Shown here one piece after another: positions 25,773-35,137 of a stretch of DNA of 64,000 nt. The notes below the pieces were generated by a model. The model saw only the letters and a list, made by a program, of their open reading frames with translations, was not told where the DNA came from and searched no databases. Within the stretch, counting starts at the first letter, position 1; each line of letters opens with the position of its first letter. The position numbers and the translations under genes are program-made. The stretch comes from an uncultured Lachnospiraceae bacterium (lineage in GTDB: Bacteria > Bacillota > Clostridia > Lachnospirales > Lachnospiraceae): contig CACWRR010000002.1 in assembly GCA_902763335.1 (NCBI GenBank), positions 1 through 64,000 of the forward strand, read 5' to 3'.

Positions 25773-26663
25773 ATGATTGCAATGGGCTCCGTATTACTCG
25801 GTGCCGTTTTGAATATTGTGCTTGATCCTATATTTATATTTACAATGGGAATGGGTGTTAAGGGTTCTAGTCTTGCGACGGTTATTTCGCAGTTGTGCTC
25901 ATGCATATGTGTATGCATGTTTTTCTTTACAAAAAAAAGTCTTTTTCATTTTAAAATTGGTGGAATGAATGTTTCTTTTCAAAGAATAGCAAGTATTGTA
26001 TCACTTGGGTTTACACCGTTTGTTATGACTATTACAGAATGTGCCATACAGGTAGTATTCAATATAAATTTAAACCGGGCAACAGGAGGAAATAAAGATT
26101 ATACGGCTGCTTTAATGGTAATGTTAAGTGCATTGCAGTTGATTTCACTTCCGCTTAATGGTATTGGTAACGGAGTGCAGCCGTTTGTCAGCTACAATTA
26201 TGGAAAAGGTGATGAACAGCGGTTAAAAAAGGGTGTAAAATATGTAACCATAATTGTATTTGTGTTCTGCCTTTCAATATGGTCATTTTCCATTACAATG
26301 CCACAGTTGTATGCCTATCTTTTTTCAGCAAGTGAAACAGTTACGGCTATTGTAAAGAACTATTGTCCTATGTTTCTGATGGGCTCAATAATGTTTTTTG
26401 TACAGATGACACTTCAAAATGTAAATGTTGCACTTGGACAGGCAAAGTCAGCTTTAATTCTTGCGGTAATCCGTAAAGTCATTATATTAATTCCGTTGTG
26501 CTTTGTGTTGACAAATATTATGGGATTTAAGGGAGTATGTCTATCAGAAGGAATTGCAGATCTGGTTGCCGGAATTATAACTACGATTGTGATTTTTACA
26601 TCATTTCCAAGAATCTTCAGGAAACGTGCAGAAGAGGTTGCATCTGCAAATATAGATGATTAG
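25773..26663 (+). CDS. MATE efflux protein, C-terminal part
   Basis: 296 residues carrying the rest of the MATE fold (about eight membrane segments; VLNIVLDPIFIFTMGMGVKGSSLATVIS begins it, quoted here in part as VLNIVLDPIFIF and GVKGSSLATV). Its ATG follows the upstream TAA directly and in frame. Either the gene is a recent pseudogene by one base change, or a small amount of product is made by read-through or restart. No other damage is visible, pointing to a young change or a sequencing error. Confidence 0.8.
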   Translation: MIAMGSVLLGAVLNIVLDPIFIFTMGMGVKGSSLATVISQLCSCICVCMFFFTKKSLFHFKIGGMNVSFQRIASIVSLGFTPFVMTITECAIQVVFNINLNRATGGNKDYTAALMVMLSALQLISLPLNGIGNGVQPFVSYNYGKGDEQRLKKGVKYVTIIVFVFCLSIWSFSITMPQLYAYLFSASETVTAIVKNYCPMFLMGSIMFFVQMTLQNVNVALGQAKSALILAVIRKVIILIPLCFVLTNIMGFKGVCLSEGIADLVAGIITTIVIFTSFPRIFRKRAEEVASANIDD

Positions 26664-26689
26664 TTTAATGCAGGAGAGAAGGCAAAAAA

Positions 26690-27589
26690 ATGACACTTCA
26701 ACAGTTAAAATACATTATAACGGTAGCAGATACCGGAACAATTACTGAGGCGGCAAACAGGCTATACATATCGCAGCCGAGTCTCACGAATGCTATACAT
26801 GAATTGGAAAAGGAAATGAATATTGTTATCTTTAACAGAACCAATAAAGGTATCAGTCTTTCAAAAGAGGGAGAGATATTTTTAGGGTATGCAAGGCAGG
26901 TACTGGAGCAGGCTGCAATTCTTGAAGATAAATACAAATCCGGAAATGGTGGAAAAAAGCAGTTTTGCGTATCTACGCAGCATTACTCGTTTGCGGTCAA
27001 TGCATTTGTGGATCTGATAAAGGAATACGGACAGGATGAATATGATTTTAGTCTGAGGGAAACTCAGACTTATGAAATTATAGAAGATGTGGCACGAATG
27101 AGAAGTGAGATAGGAATTTTATTTTTAAATGATTTTAATGAGAAAGTATTGATGAAAATTTTAAAATCACATGATTTAGAATTTAATCAGTTGTTTGTGG
27201 CAAAGCCTCATGTATTTATCAGCAGAAAGCATCCTCTTGCAGAAAAAAATGTTATTACAAATGAGGAACTGGAGTTGTATCCATATCTTTCATTTGAACA
27301 GGGGGAACATAATTCGTTTTATTTTTCAGAAGAAATATTTTCTTCTTCTGAACGTAAAAAGAATATAAGGGTGAGAGACAGGGCAACTTTATTTAATCTG
27401 TTGATTGGATTAAATGGTTACACCGTATGCAGTGGGGTGATTGATAAAAAATTAAATGGAAAAGATATTATTGCAGTGCCGCTAGAAGATGAAAGTGATA
27501 TGAGAATCGGATACATAACGCACAAAAAAGGAATGTTAAGCAGGCTGGGCAGTACATACCTTGAGGCATTAAAAAAATATCTTGAATGA
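26690..27589 (+). CDS. LysR-family transcriptional regulator (next to metE)
   Basis: A 299-residue LysR-type regulator with the N-terminal helix-turn-helix (TITEAANRLYISQPSLTNAIHELE, about 15-40, quoted in part as ISQPSLTNAIHELE) and a C-terminal ligand-binding domain. Such regulators often control the adjacent gene; the gene metE follows on the same strand after a terminator, so a role in methionine control is a fair guess. A GGAGAGAAGG-like site precedes the ATG. Confidence 0.9.
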   Translation: MTLQQLKYIITVADTGTITEAANRLYISQPSLTNAIHELEKEMNIVIFNRTNKGISLSKEGEIFLGYARQVLEQAAILEDKYKSGNGGKKQFCVSTQHYSFAVNAFVDLIKEYGQDEYDFSLRETQTYEIIEDVARMRSEIGILFLNDFNEKVLMKILKSHDLEFNQLFVAKPHVFISRKHPLAEKNVITNEELELYPYLSFEQGEHNSFYFSEEIFSSSERKKNIRVRDRATLFNLLIGLNGYTVCSGVIDKKLNGKDIIAVPLEDESDMRIGYITHKKGMLSRLGSTYLEALKKYLE

Positions 27590-27594
27590 AGACA

Positions 27595-27633
27595 GGCTGC
27601 TCATAGTTTTAAACTATGGGCAACCTTTTATTT
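27595..27633 (+). terminator. Terminator after LysR gene
   Basis: GGCTGCTCATAGTTT (27595-27609) pairs with AAACTATGGGCAACC (27611-27625), then TTTTATTTT. Confidence 0.75.
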
Positions 27634-27712
27634 TATGTATTTTGCAATAATGACATTTCAATTTACAATAAGGATAACAAATATACCTATTATGAGTTGG
27701 AGGATTATTATT

Positions 27713-29977
27713 ATGCAGACATCAGTTATTGGATTTCCAAGGATTGGAACATTAAGAGAATTAAAATTTGCTTCTGAAAAATATTTCAGAAAAGAAATTG
27801 AAGCGGCAGAATTATTGAAGATAGCTGCAGATTTACGAAAAACACATTGGAATACACAGAAAAGTGCAGGAATAGATTATATCTCAAGTAATGATTTCTC
27901 GTTTTATGACATGGTACTTGACACGGCAGTGACGTTAGGGATAGTTCCAAAACGTTATAAAGAATTGAATTTGTCAGAGTTTGATACATATTTTGCAATG
28001 GCGCGTGGATATCAGGGAGATTGTGGGGATGTAAAAGCACTTGCAATGAAGAAATGGTTTAACACCAATTATCATTACATTGTTCCGGAAGTGGAAGACG
28101 ATACAGTTATAAAGCTTTCGGCAGATAAACTTTTGAATGAATATGAAGAGGCAAAAGCGGTCGGAATAGAAACCAAACCGGTTGTGATTGGTGCTTATAC
28201 TATGCTTAAATTAATCAGATACACAGGAAGCAAAAAAGCAGAAGATTATGTGGATGCGGTAGCAGATGCATATAAGGAACTGCTGAAAAAATGCGATGAA
28301 AAGAATATTGAATGGATACAATTTGATGAACCTTCATTAGTTCAGGATATGAAAAAAGAGGACTTTGAGTTGTTTGGTAAGATATATGATGCAGTTTTGC
28401 CATGCAAGGGAAACTGTAAAATATTATTACAGACATATTTTGGAGATGTAAGGGATATTTACGGGGATTTAATCAAACAGCCATTTGATGGAATAGGGCT
28501 TGATTTTATAGAGGGAAAGGAAACACTGAATCTGATAGAAAAATACGGATTTCCTGAAGATAAGTTATTATTTGCAGGTTTAGTTAATGGTAAAAATATC
28601 TGGAAGAATCATTATGAGAGAACATTGAACAGATTAGACGAACTTAAAAATCGAAAAATCAATGTGGTGTTATCTACATCATGTTCATTACTTCATGTGC
28701 CTTATACATTAAAGCATGAGGTAAAACTTTCAAAAGAATATCTGGCTTATTTTGCTTTTGCAGAAGAAAAATTAACTGAGCTTAAAGAAATAAGTGAACT
28801 TGCAGATAAGGATAATTATGCATCTGAAGTTTCATATACCAATAATAAGCAGCTTTTTGACAAAAAAAGAGATTGTGATAATGAGGAAGTAAAACAGAGA
28901 CTTTTAAATGTAACAGAGAAAGATTATATAAGGCTGCCAGAGCGTAGTGAACGTCAGAAATTGCAGAAAAAAGTATTGAATATACCGGAGTTTCCTACAA
29001 CTACAATTGGTTCATTCCCTCAGACAAAGGATGTAAAGGCTAATCGTTCTGCATTTAGAAAGGGAGAAATTTCTAAGAGCGAATATGTTGATTTTAATAA
29101 GAAAAAGATTGAAGAATGTATTAAATGGCAGAAAGAAATAGGATTAGATGTACTCGTACATGGAGAGTATGAGAGAAATGATATGGTTGAATATTTTGGT
29201 GAGGCACTAGGAGGATTTTTGTTCACCGAAAAGGCATGGGTTCAGTCGTATGGAACACGATGTGTAAAACCACCTGTTATCTGGGGTGATGTATACCGTA
29301 AAAATCCTATTACAGTTGAATGGTCAGTTTTTGCACAGTCATTGACTGAAAAGATTGTAAAGGGAATGCTTACAGGTCCTGTTACGATATTAAACTGGTC
29401 ATTTCCAAGAGAAGATATATCTATAAAAGAGTCAATATCCCAGATTGCGTTGGCAATAAGAGATGAAGTAAATGATTTAGAGGCAAATGGAATAAAAATG
29501 ATACAGATTGATGAGGCGGCTCTCAGAGAAAAGCTTCCGCTTAGAAAATCTGACTGGTATACAGAATATCTGGATTTTGCAATCCCGGCATTCCGTCTGA
29601 CACACAGTGGGGTAAAACCGGAAACACAGATTCATACACATATGTGTTATAGCGAATTTACAGATATTATTCCTGCAATAGATGATATGGATGCAGACGT
29701 GATTACATTCGAGGCATCACGTTCGGATCTTCAGATATTGGATGCGTTAAGGGAAAATAATTTTGAAACAGAAGTCGGACCGGGTGTATATGATATTCAT
29801 TCGCCAAGAGTTCCGTCAGTAGAGGAGATTGTAAGTGCGCTTAAGGTGATGCTTACCAAAATTGATAAGGAAAAATTATGGGTAAATCCTGATTGTGGAC
29901 TTAAGACAAGAGGAGTACCTGAAACGGACGCAAGTCTTCGCAATATGGTAAAGGCTGCAGAAGAGATAAGAAAATAA
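27713..29977 (+). CDS. metE: Cobalamin-independent methionine synthase
   Basis: A 754-residue enzyme moving the methyl group of methyl-tetrahydrofolate to homocysteine without B12. N-terminal barrel begins VIGFPRIGTLRELKF; the C-terminal catalytic barrel begins near TTTIGSFPQTKDVK. Zinc ligands are in HTHMCYSEF (His, Cys) and NPDCGLKTRG (Cys), with the Glu in DVITFEASRS. A frame-open start at 27635 would need a 26-residue extension; GGAGG at 27699-27703 supports ATG 27713. The short 5' region shows no S-box or cobalamin riboswitch. Confidence 0.97.
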   Translation: MQTSVIGFPRIGTLRELKFASEKYFRKEIEAAELLKIAADLRKTHWNTQKSAGIDYISSNDFSFYDMVLDTAVTLGIVPKRYKELNLSEFDTYFAMARGYQGDCGDVKALAMKKWFNTNYHYIVPEVEDDTVIKLSADKLLNEYEEAKAVGIETKPVVIGAYTMLKLIRYTGSKKAEDYVDAVADAYKELLKKCDEKNIEWIQFDEPSLVQDMKKEDFELFGKIYDAVLPCKGNCKILLQTYFGDVRDIYGDLIKQPFDGIGLDFIEGKETLNLIEKYGFPEDKLLFAGLVNGKNIWKNHYERTLNRLDELKNRKINVVLSTSCSLLHVPYTLKHEVKLSKEYLAYFAFAEEKLTELKEISELADKDNYASEVSYTNNKQLFDKKRDCDNEEVKQRLLNVTEKDYIRLPERSERQKLQKKVLNIPEFPTTTIGSFPQTKDVKANRSAFRKGEISKSEYVDFNKKKIEECIKWQKEIGLDVLVHGEYERNDMVEYFGEALGGFLFTEKAWVQSYGTRCVKPPVIWGDVYRKNPITVEWSVFAQSLTEKIVKGMLTGPVTILNWSFPREDISIKESISQIALAIRDEVNDLEANGIKMIQIDEAALREKLPLRKSDWYTEYLDFAIPAFRLTHSGVKPETQIHTHMCYSEFTDIIPAIDDMDADVITFEASRSDLQILDALRENNFETEVGPGVYDIHSPRVPSVEEIVSALKVMLTKIDKEKLWVNPDCGLKTRGVPETDASLRNMVKAAEEIRK

Positions 29978-29991
29978 AGAGATGAGAACAG

Positions 29992-30038
29992 AAAATATGG
30001 CATATCGGATATTGATTTATCGATATGCCATATTTTTT
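29992..30038 (+). terminator. Terminator after metE
   Basis: AAAATATGGCATATCG (29992-30007) pairs perfectly with CGATATGCCATATTTT (30021-30036) and runs into T's. Confidence 0.85.
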
Positions 30039-30082
30039 AATATTTTAAATCAAGTCATTATGTGATATAACCATTTGGGTTA

Positions 30083-30364
30083 TTACTTTTTCATTGCTTT
30101 TATTAATAAGAGCAATGCAGAAATTTCATCTTCCGTGAGTCCGGACAAATCAATTTCTCTTTTATTTTCTAATCCTAGTAGATAATCTGTTGTTACATTA
30201 AAAATTTTTGAGATATGGATGAGTACATCGTATGAAGGTAAACGAAGACCGGTTTCGTAAGCACTTATGACAGATTTGGTTAATCCTAATTTTTGAGCTA
30301 ATTGTGCTTGCGTTAGATTTTCTTTTAAGCGTAGTGATTTTAGGATGTTTCCAAAGTCAACCAT
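30083..30364 (-). CDS. XRE-family helix-turn-helix regulator
   Basis: A 93-residue Cro/CI-type DNA-binding protein: helix-turn-helix at about residues 15-40 (LTQAQLAQKLGLTKSVISAYE), quoted within limits as LTQAQLAQKLGLTKSVISAY, then PSYDVLIHISKIFNVTTDYLLG. The tail (residues 70-93) is a short helix. Ribosome site AGGAGG precedes it on the minus strand. It lies divergent to the Ig-like protein gene and may regulate it or itself; such genes often mark mobile or accessory DNA. Confidence 0.9.
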   Translation of the reverse strand: MVDFGNILKSLRLKENLTQAQLAQKLGLTKSVISAYETGLRLPSYDVLIHISKIFNVTTDYLLGLENKREIDLSGLTEDEISALLLLIKAMKK

Positions 30365-30434
30365 GTGTGTACCTCCTTTTTTGTTATAATACTACAATAT
30401 ATGTTTTTAATAGGTTGATTATGTATTTGATTAG

Positions 30435-30463
30435 TTGACGCAATGCAGTTAATGATATATAAT
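30435..30463 (+). promoter_or_regulatory. Promoter of Ig-like protein gene
   Basis: TTGACG (30435-30440), 17-base spacer, TATAAT (30458-30463). Confidence 0.65.
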
Positions 30464-30591
30464 TATGGATTATAAGATGTTTTTATAAAAAGGGAGGATG
30501 GTTTGTTATGTTAGTTTTGTTTAGGAATATTGTTTAGTGCTTAATTTAAAAGACAGGTTGGAATTTGCTAAAGAGAGAGGAGAGAGTTTAT

Positions 30592-31410
30592 ATGAAAAAA
30601 ACAAAAAAAATAATATGGACAATTTGTATAGCAATTATTATGTCAATGGTATCAACTGGAATCGTGTCTAGTTTACTAGGTAATACTGTATATGCTGCAA
30701 CAAGGACAAGGTTTAATAAAACAAAAGTTACATTAAATGTGGGTAAATCCACACAAATATCAGTTAAAGGTAGTAGTAAGAAGGTTACATGGAAATCTTC
30801 AAATAAGAAAACTGCTACAGTAACAAGTAAAGGAATTGTTACTGCAAAGAAAGAAGGAAAAGCAACTATTACAGCAATAGTGTCTGGAAGAAAATATACA
30901 TGTAGTGTGACGGTAACAGATCCGAAAAAATCTATAAGAGTTAATTTAAATAAATTAAAGAATTATATTTCAAAATATGGCAGTGTTAATAGTGAAAATA
31001 ATAAATTTATTGTTACTACTAAATATTATAACGGAGATACATATAATTATGGAATTATATATGAAAAAAACAAACATCGTCTTAGATTTGTGTATACATC
31101 TGATAGAGAAGAAACTAAATCATCTGTTATTATGTATGTACGAACAGATGTAACTAATAATGTATCACCAGAGTATTTGTTGGCATTTAAGAACTATACT
31201 ATATACTGTGATGCAAAGGTAACATTTTCCGCATCAAAATATAATGGCAATAATGTAACATTTAAAATAAAAAATATAAGAGGGCTTAGTTATGCTGATG
31301 CACAGGAGTTTGCAAATGTTGAATTACAATTAGCCTTATCCGGATGGAATCTTTTATTATCGAGAACAAATCTTAATTTAAGGGATTTAGGTTTTAAATC
31401 ATATTATTAA
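30592..31410 (+). CDS. Secreted protein with bacterial Ig-like (Big_2) domain
   Basis: A 272-residue protein with a signal peptide (Lys-rich start, hydrophobic core to about 28, cleavage near VYAATR at about 38). A Big_2 domain follows at about 40-110 (VTLNVGKSTQISVKG, VTWKSSNKKTATVTSKG, GKATITAIVSG). The last 150 residues are beta-rich, of unknown family. Such domains are common in surface proteins of gut Clostridia. Start 30592 has GGAGAG upstream; 30565 lies too early. Confidence 0.8.
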   Translation: MKKTKKIIWTICIAIIMSMVSTGIVSSLLGNTVYAATRTRFNKTKVTLNVGKSTQISVKGSSKKVTWKSSNKKTATVTSKGIVTAKKEGKATITAIVSGRKYTCSVTVTDPKKSIRVNLNKLKNYISKYGSVNSENNKFIVTTKYYNGDTYNYGIIYEKNKHRLRFVYTSDREETKSSVIMYVRTDVTNNVSPEYLLAFKNYTIYCDAKVTFSASKYNGNNVTFKIKNIRGLSYADAQEFANVELQLALSGWNLLLSRTNLNLRDLGFKSYY

Positions 31411-31474
31411 GGTGAATCTATATTGGTTTTCTATAAATATGATTGATGATGAAAATCGTACGAGTTGCTTGTAT

Positions 31475-31522
31475 AAGAATAGGTATATTGTGGAGAAATA
31501 CTTGATATACCGATTCTTTTTA
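31475..31522 (+). terminator. Terminator after Ig-like protein gene
   Basis: AAGAAT-A-GGTATAT (31475-31488) pairs with ATATACC-G-ATTCTT (31505-31518) around one A-G mismatch, then TTTT. Confidence 0.65.
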
Positions 31523-31616
31523 TATATTAAAAATATGAATTGTTTTATTTAAATATCTTTGTAAAGACGAATACAGTAATATATATAAAATTAACAAACG
31601 AGGAGGAAAATGTATT

Positions 31617-32768
31617 ATGAGTATAATTTGTCCAAAATGTAAAAGTGAGATACCCGATGAAAGTTTATTTTGCATGAAGTGTGGTCATAGTTTTTCGAAA
31701 GATTTAAATGAATCTTCGAAAAAGCAGAACAATACTTCAAAGAAAAAGAATAAGATCAGACGTTTTATTGCCGGTGGTTGCGTATTAATGTTGGGAGTCT
31801 TAATTGGAGTGATAATAATATTTTTTAATATGAATCCTGTAGATAAATATGCATATTTATTTCAAAAGGGTGAGAATGACAAAGCAATAGAGATTTATAA
31901 TGATGAAATAAAAGATGATAAAGAATTATCCAGTGAATTGACAGATAAACAAAATACAGAAATTGATTCAATTTATGATAAGTTTAAAGCAAATAAGTTA
32001 TCTTATGATGATGCAAAAGAAAAAATACAGAAATATTTAGAATATACACCTTCAAAAACGCATGCTAATAATATTAAGCAAAAAATTGAAAATTTGAATT
32101 CTTCAAGAGATGCATATAACATTGCAGAAGAAAATGAAAAAAATAATGATATTGAGACGGCGTTGAAGAATTACAGAGCTGTTATTAAGGAAGATACTAA
32201 TTACGAAAATGCACAAAATAAAATTACCGAATTATTAGAGATGTATAAAACACAGTGTTTGAGTGAAGCAGATGGTTTTATTCAAAACAGACAATATGAT
32301 GAAGCTATTAAAATTATTAATAAAGTTATATCCTATACTGGAAAATCTGAAGAATTGGAAAATATAAGGCAACAGTATAATGATATGAAATCTGAGCAGT
32401 ATGCAAAGGTTGAAGTAGTTGGTAAAACGGTAACGCCACAAGATGCTTATAATTCAATTTATTATTATTATGTAAACAATGTTTTTGATATTACAAATAA
32501 TAGTGATAAACCAATAAAAGGAATAGAGGGTGAATTAACGGTAAATGATCTTTTTGATAAGAAAATACTGCTAATAAAATGTGATTTTACAGGGCAAATT
32601 ATTCAACCGGGTGAAACATACAGAAAAACAGGGCTATCTTATAAGTGTAATGAATTTGAAAGTAATGATATGAAGTATTATAATACTGATTTTTCAGACT
32701 TGAAATTTAAATATAAAATTAATCAGATTGTATACGAAGATGGGACAACTATTACACCGGAAGAATAA
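31617..32768 (+). CDS. Zinc-ribbon membrane protein
   Basis: A 383-residue protein: N-terminal zinc ribbon (CPKCKSEIPDESLFCMKCG, residues 5-23), a basic stretch, one membrane segment (about 50-72), a helical TPR-like part (about 80-260) and a beta-rich C-terminal domain (about 265-383). The ribbon would face the cytoplasm and the rest the outside. The layout is frequent in Firmicutes but the role is unknown. It is followed after 31 bases by another membrane-anchored protein; likely one operon. Confidence 0.75.
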   Translation: MSIICPKCKSEIPDESLFCMKCGHSFSKDLNESSKKQNNTSKKKNKIRRFIAGGCVLMLGVLIGVIIIFFNMNPVDKYAYLFQKGENDKAIEIYNDEIKDDKELSSELTDKQNTEIDSIYDKFKANKLSYDDAKEKIQKYLEYTPSKTHANNIKQKIENLNSSRDAYNIAEENEKNNDIETALKNYRAVIKEDTNYENAQNKITELLEMYKTQCLSEADGFIQNRQYDEAIKIINKVISYTGKSEELENIRQQYNDMKSEQYAKVEVVGKTVTPQDAYNSIYYYYVNNVFDITNNSDKPIKGIEGELTVNDLFDKKILLIKCDFTGQIIQPGETYRKTGLSYKCNEFESNDMKYYNTDFSDLKFKYKINQIVYEDGTTITPEE

Positions 32769-32799
32769 TATTTAATATTTGTAGAAAGAAGGAAAATAG

Positions 32800-33945
32800 A
32801 TGGTGAAGAATAAGAAAATAAGAGTAATTATATGTTTCTGCCTGCTTTTGTTAGTTGGTATTTTTATCGTTTTAGGTGTTGATTTAAAAATAAAACATGA
32901 TAAGGAAAAAATAAAGAAAATTAATAGACAAAGGAAACAAAAGATTGAAAAAGTATTAAACAATATTGATGATATATATTGTGATTATGATTTTGATGAA
33001 ATAGAAAAATTATATAATGATTTAGATGATTTGAAATATGATACTTCAAAAATGAGAAAGATATTTGAGTATGATAAAAGCGTATATAATACAGTATTTA
33101 ATTATAATACAACATTAAAAAAGGTTGATGAAGAGGTATATTCTACCGGTTCCTTGAGACAATTGTTAAATACATTATCTACATCTACAAAGGAGTTTGA
33201 AGCATTGGATATTAATGAGGAATCGATGCTGGGTACATGTATTTCAGATGTTAGAAATAATCTTATGTATTCTATGTTCAATAATGAATTTGTATTGAGT
33301 GATGATCTTAATGTGGATGAAGCTTTTACGTCTTACGGATATAGAAATATTGTTAAGTTCTATACGGAAAATATTCTTGAGGTTGAAATTCCGACGTGGA
33401 AAATATCGGAAGGACGGGTTGAGAATGAAACTGAAACTAGAAATAATTATGATAATAGGATAGGAAATAGAAATAAACCATTGAAGGTAGGAGAACAGAT
33501 TACTATAGAGTTTATGAATTATCAATTATATAGTCAGATGAATATAACACTTAAATTAGATTCAGTAGTTGATAACATTGCCACTTTTTCGATTACGTTG
33601 AATAAGTCAGTTAATGAAGCACCATTGAAAATTTTATCGGAAGATGACTATGGTTGGGATGACCATTTTTCACTATTATTTGGAAAAACCAATAATCCTA
33701 AAGAATATCAAATGAAAAGTTTTGGGACAGATGATGTTGTATGGATAATGGATACAGTATCAATTGGAATGGGAGAAACTAAACAGATTAGTTATGATGT
33801 TAATTCAATTGATTATATGGTATTAGTAACTGAATTAAGTGATATTGATAATCCGAATCTAGAAGATTATGATAAGTATACCAAAGGATCAAAATCGGGA
33901 ACATATGATTATTATACATTTTTTGATGTATCAGGAAATAATTAA
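32800..33945 (+). CDS. Membrane-anchored extracellular protein, unknown
   Basis: A 381-residue protein with a single N-terminal membrane segment (about 8-28), a charged helical stretch (about 30-110) and a large outer part rich in Asp, Asn, Tyr. No family recognised. A GTEVN-like motif is not seen; TSYGYRNIVKFY and GWDDHFSLLFGK are distinctive stretches for searching. The order zinc-ribbon protein then this protein, with a 31-base gap, suggests joint function at the envelope. Confidence 0.7.
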   Translation: MVKNKKIRVIICFCLLLLVGIFIVLGVDLKIKHDKEKIKKINRQRKQKIEKVLNNIDDIYCDYDFDEIEKLYNDLDDLKYDTSKMRKIFEYDKSVYNTVFNYNTTLKKVDEEVYSTGSLRQLLNTLSTSTKEFEALDINEESMLGTCISDVRNNLMYSMFNNEFVLSDDLNVDEAFTSYGYRNIVKFYTENILEVEIPTWKISEGRVENETETRNNYDNRIGNRNKPLKVGEQITIEFMNYQLYSQMNITLKLDSVVDNIATFSITLNKSVNEAPLKILSEDDYGWDDHFSLLFGKTNNPKEYQMKSFGTDDVVWIMDTVSIGMGETKQISYDVNSIDYMVLVTELSDIDNPNLEDYDKYTKGSKSGTYDYYTFFDVSGNN

Positions 33946-33971
33946 AAGATATGTATGGTTATATGTGATAA

Positions 33972-34097
33972 TATGAATTTGGTGAATACAGAAAGGCAAT
34001 CAGACGTGATGGTGATGAAAGAATTTATCCTTAAACATCTGATTTGTCTGAGTTACCGAAATATAGGCAGTACGAAAAGTATATGACATATAAATAG
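33972..34097 (+). pseudogene. Possible gene remnant with one in-frame stop
   Basis: One frame reads 41 sense codons except a TAA at 34032-34034: EFGEYRKAIRRDGDERIYP before it and TSDLSELPKYRQYEKYMTYK after it. The composition is protein-like in both parts, and the stretch sits in the otherwise gene-free 33946-34239 region. It may be the tail of a decayed gene. No family is assigned. Confidence 0.3.
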
Positions 34098-34176
34098 TAT
34101 AATAATGGATGGAAATTTAATGTTTTCGTATGCTATATAAATGAATATACTATAATTTTAAAATGTATGTTTTGTG

Positions 34177-34205
34177 TTGAAAAGTGTCAATTTTTGGTAT
34201 ATAAT
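34177..34205 (+). promoter_or_regulatory. Promoter of PemK/MazF-like gene
   Basis: TTGAAA (34177-34182), 17-base spacer, TATAAT (34200-34205). It lies inside the longer frame starting at 34174, so translation must start downstream, at 34240. Confidence 0.7.
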
Positions 34206-34239
34206 AGGGTATTATATATTAATAATTGGGAGGTGTCTT

Positions 34240-34935
34240 ATGAAGTATATGATTAATTCTGGTATATACTCAGTAAATTTTGAAGGAACGAATAATGCGG
34301 AATTTAAAGGGGTACATCCAGCCTTGATTTTAAGAAGTGTTAAGAATTATGATATGTATTACGTTATTCCGCTAACTTCATATACGAAAGAACGTTGGAA
34401 AAATTACAGAAAATCCTTATGCTGTAGAATTATATCAATAGGATCAATTGCGAGAATTGATAAAATGTTGATTTTACATAAAGACAAAATATCTAAAAGG
34501 TGGTTCGAAGAAGAGCATTTATTAGTTCCGACTTTAAATGAAATTAAAACTGTATATAATCGTGTATTGGAATATATTTCACTGTCAATGAACAAAAGCA
34601 TCGATGAATATAGTAAATTTTATAGTAATTATGAAACTTTGTATTGTGATTTTACATCATTTATAACAAATCCAACCTCTGATATGTTAAATTTATTTTC
34701 AATTAATATAAGAGATGACATTATATACATAACATATTCGCTGACTAGAGTAACAAATTTATCATTTGAGGATATAAGAAGAATTGTGTGGTCTATAATA
34801 GGAAGAGAAAATGTTAATGTAACATATGACAAAATAAAGAATATATTGATAATACAAATAGATAAAAACAATAAAAAGTTGTTGACTTTAACAGAATGGT
34901 ATGATACTATGAATTTAACAGAAGAGCACAAATAA
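34240..34935 (+). CDS. PemK/MazF-like protein with C-terminal extension
   Basis: A 231-residue protein whose first 115 residues resemble the PemK/MazF RNase fold: a strand with GIYSVNFEGT, then HPALILRS, YYVIPLTSYTKERW and IISIGSIARIDKMLIL. The last 115 residues form an extra domain of unknown type. No small antitoxin gene lies next to it. GGGAGG precedes ATG 34240. MazF-type proteins cut mRNA; whether this one does is inferred only from the fold-like pattern. Confidence 0.6.
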   Translation: MKYMINSGIYSVNFEGTNNAEFKGVHPALILRSVKNYDMYYVIPLTSYTKERWKNYRKSLCCRIISIGSIARIDKMLILHKDKISKRWFEEEHLLVPTLNEIKTVYNRVLEYISLSMNKSIDEYSKFYSNYETLYCDFTSFITNPTSDMLNLFSINIRDDIIYITYSLTRVTNLSFEDIRRIVWSIIGRENVNVTYDKIKNILIIQIDKNNKKLLTLTEWYDTMNLTEEHK

Positions 34936-35032
34936 ATTAAATAAGTTTGGTAAGTCTAGCTGTTATTTTTTATGACAATTGTAGAAGGGTGTTTGTAATG
35001 AAGTAAATCCAGCTACGGAATATGTGAATTAT

Positions 35033-35065
35033 AAAAAGAAGGTTGTTTTTTCAATCTTCTTTTTT
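35033..35065. terminator. Terminator after PemK/MazF-like gene
   Basis: AAAAAGAAGGTTG (35033-35045) pairs with CAATCTTCTTTTT (35052-35064), with one G-T pair; symmetric enough to act in both directions. Confidence 0.75.
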
Positions 35066-35085
35066 CTTTTTATAATTATAAATCT

Positions 35086-35128
35086 AAAAAACTCCCAAAC
35101 CCTTCTTGCCAAAGGTTTGGGAGTTTTT
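35086..35128 (-). terminator. Terminator after tRNA-Leu
   Basis: AAAACTCCCAAACC (from 35088) pairs with GGTTTGGGAGTTTT (35114-35127) in a perfect stem; read on the minus strand it ends in a T-run just after the tRNA. Confidence 0.85.
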
Positions 35129-35137
35129 ATTAAAAAA

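Noticed and set aside
27635..27712. Longer N-terminus for metE
   Set aside because: The added residues are not family-like, lie just after a terminator, and have no ribosome site; GGAGG points to 27713.
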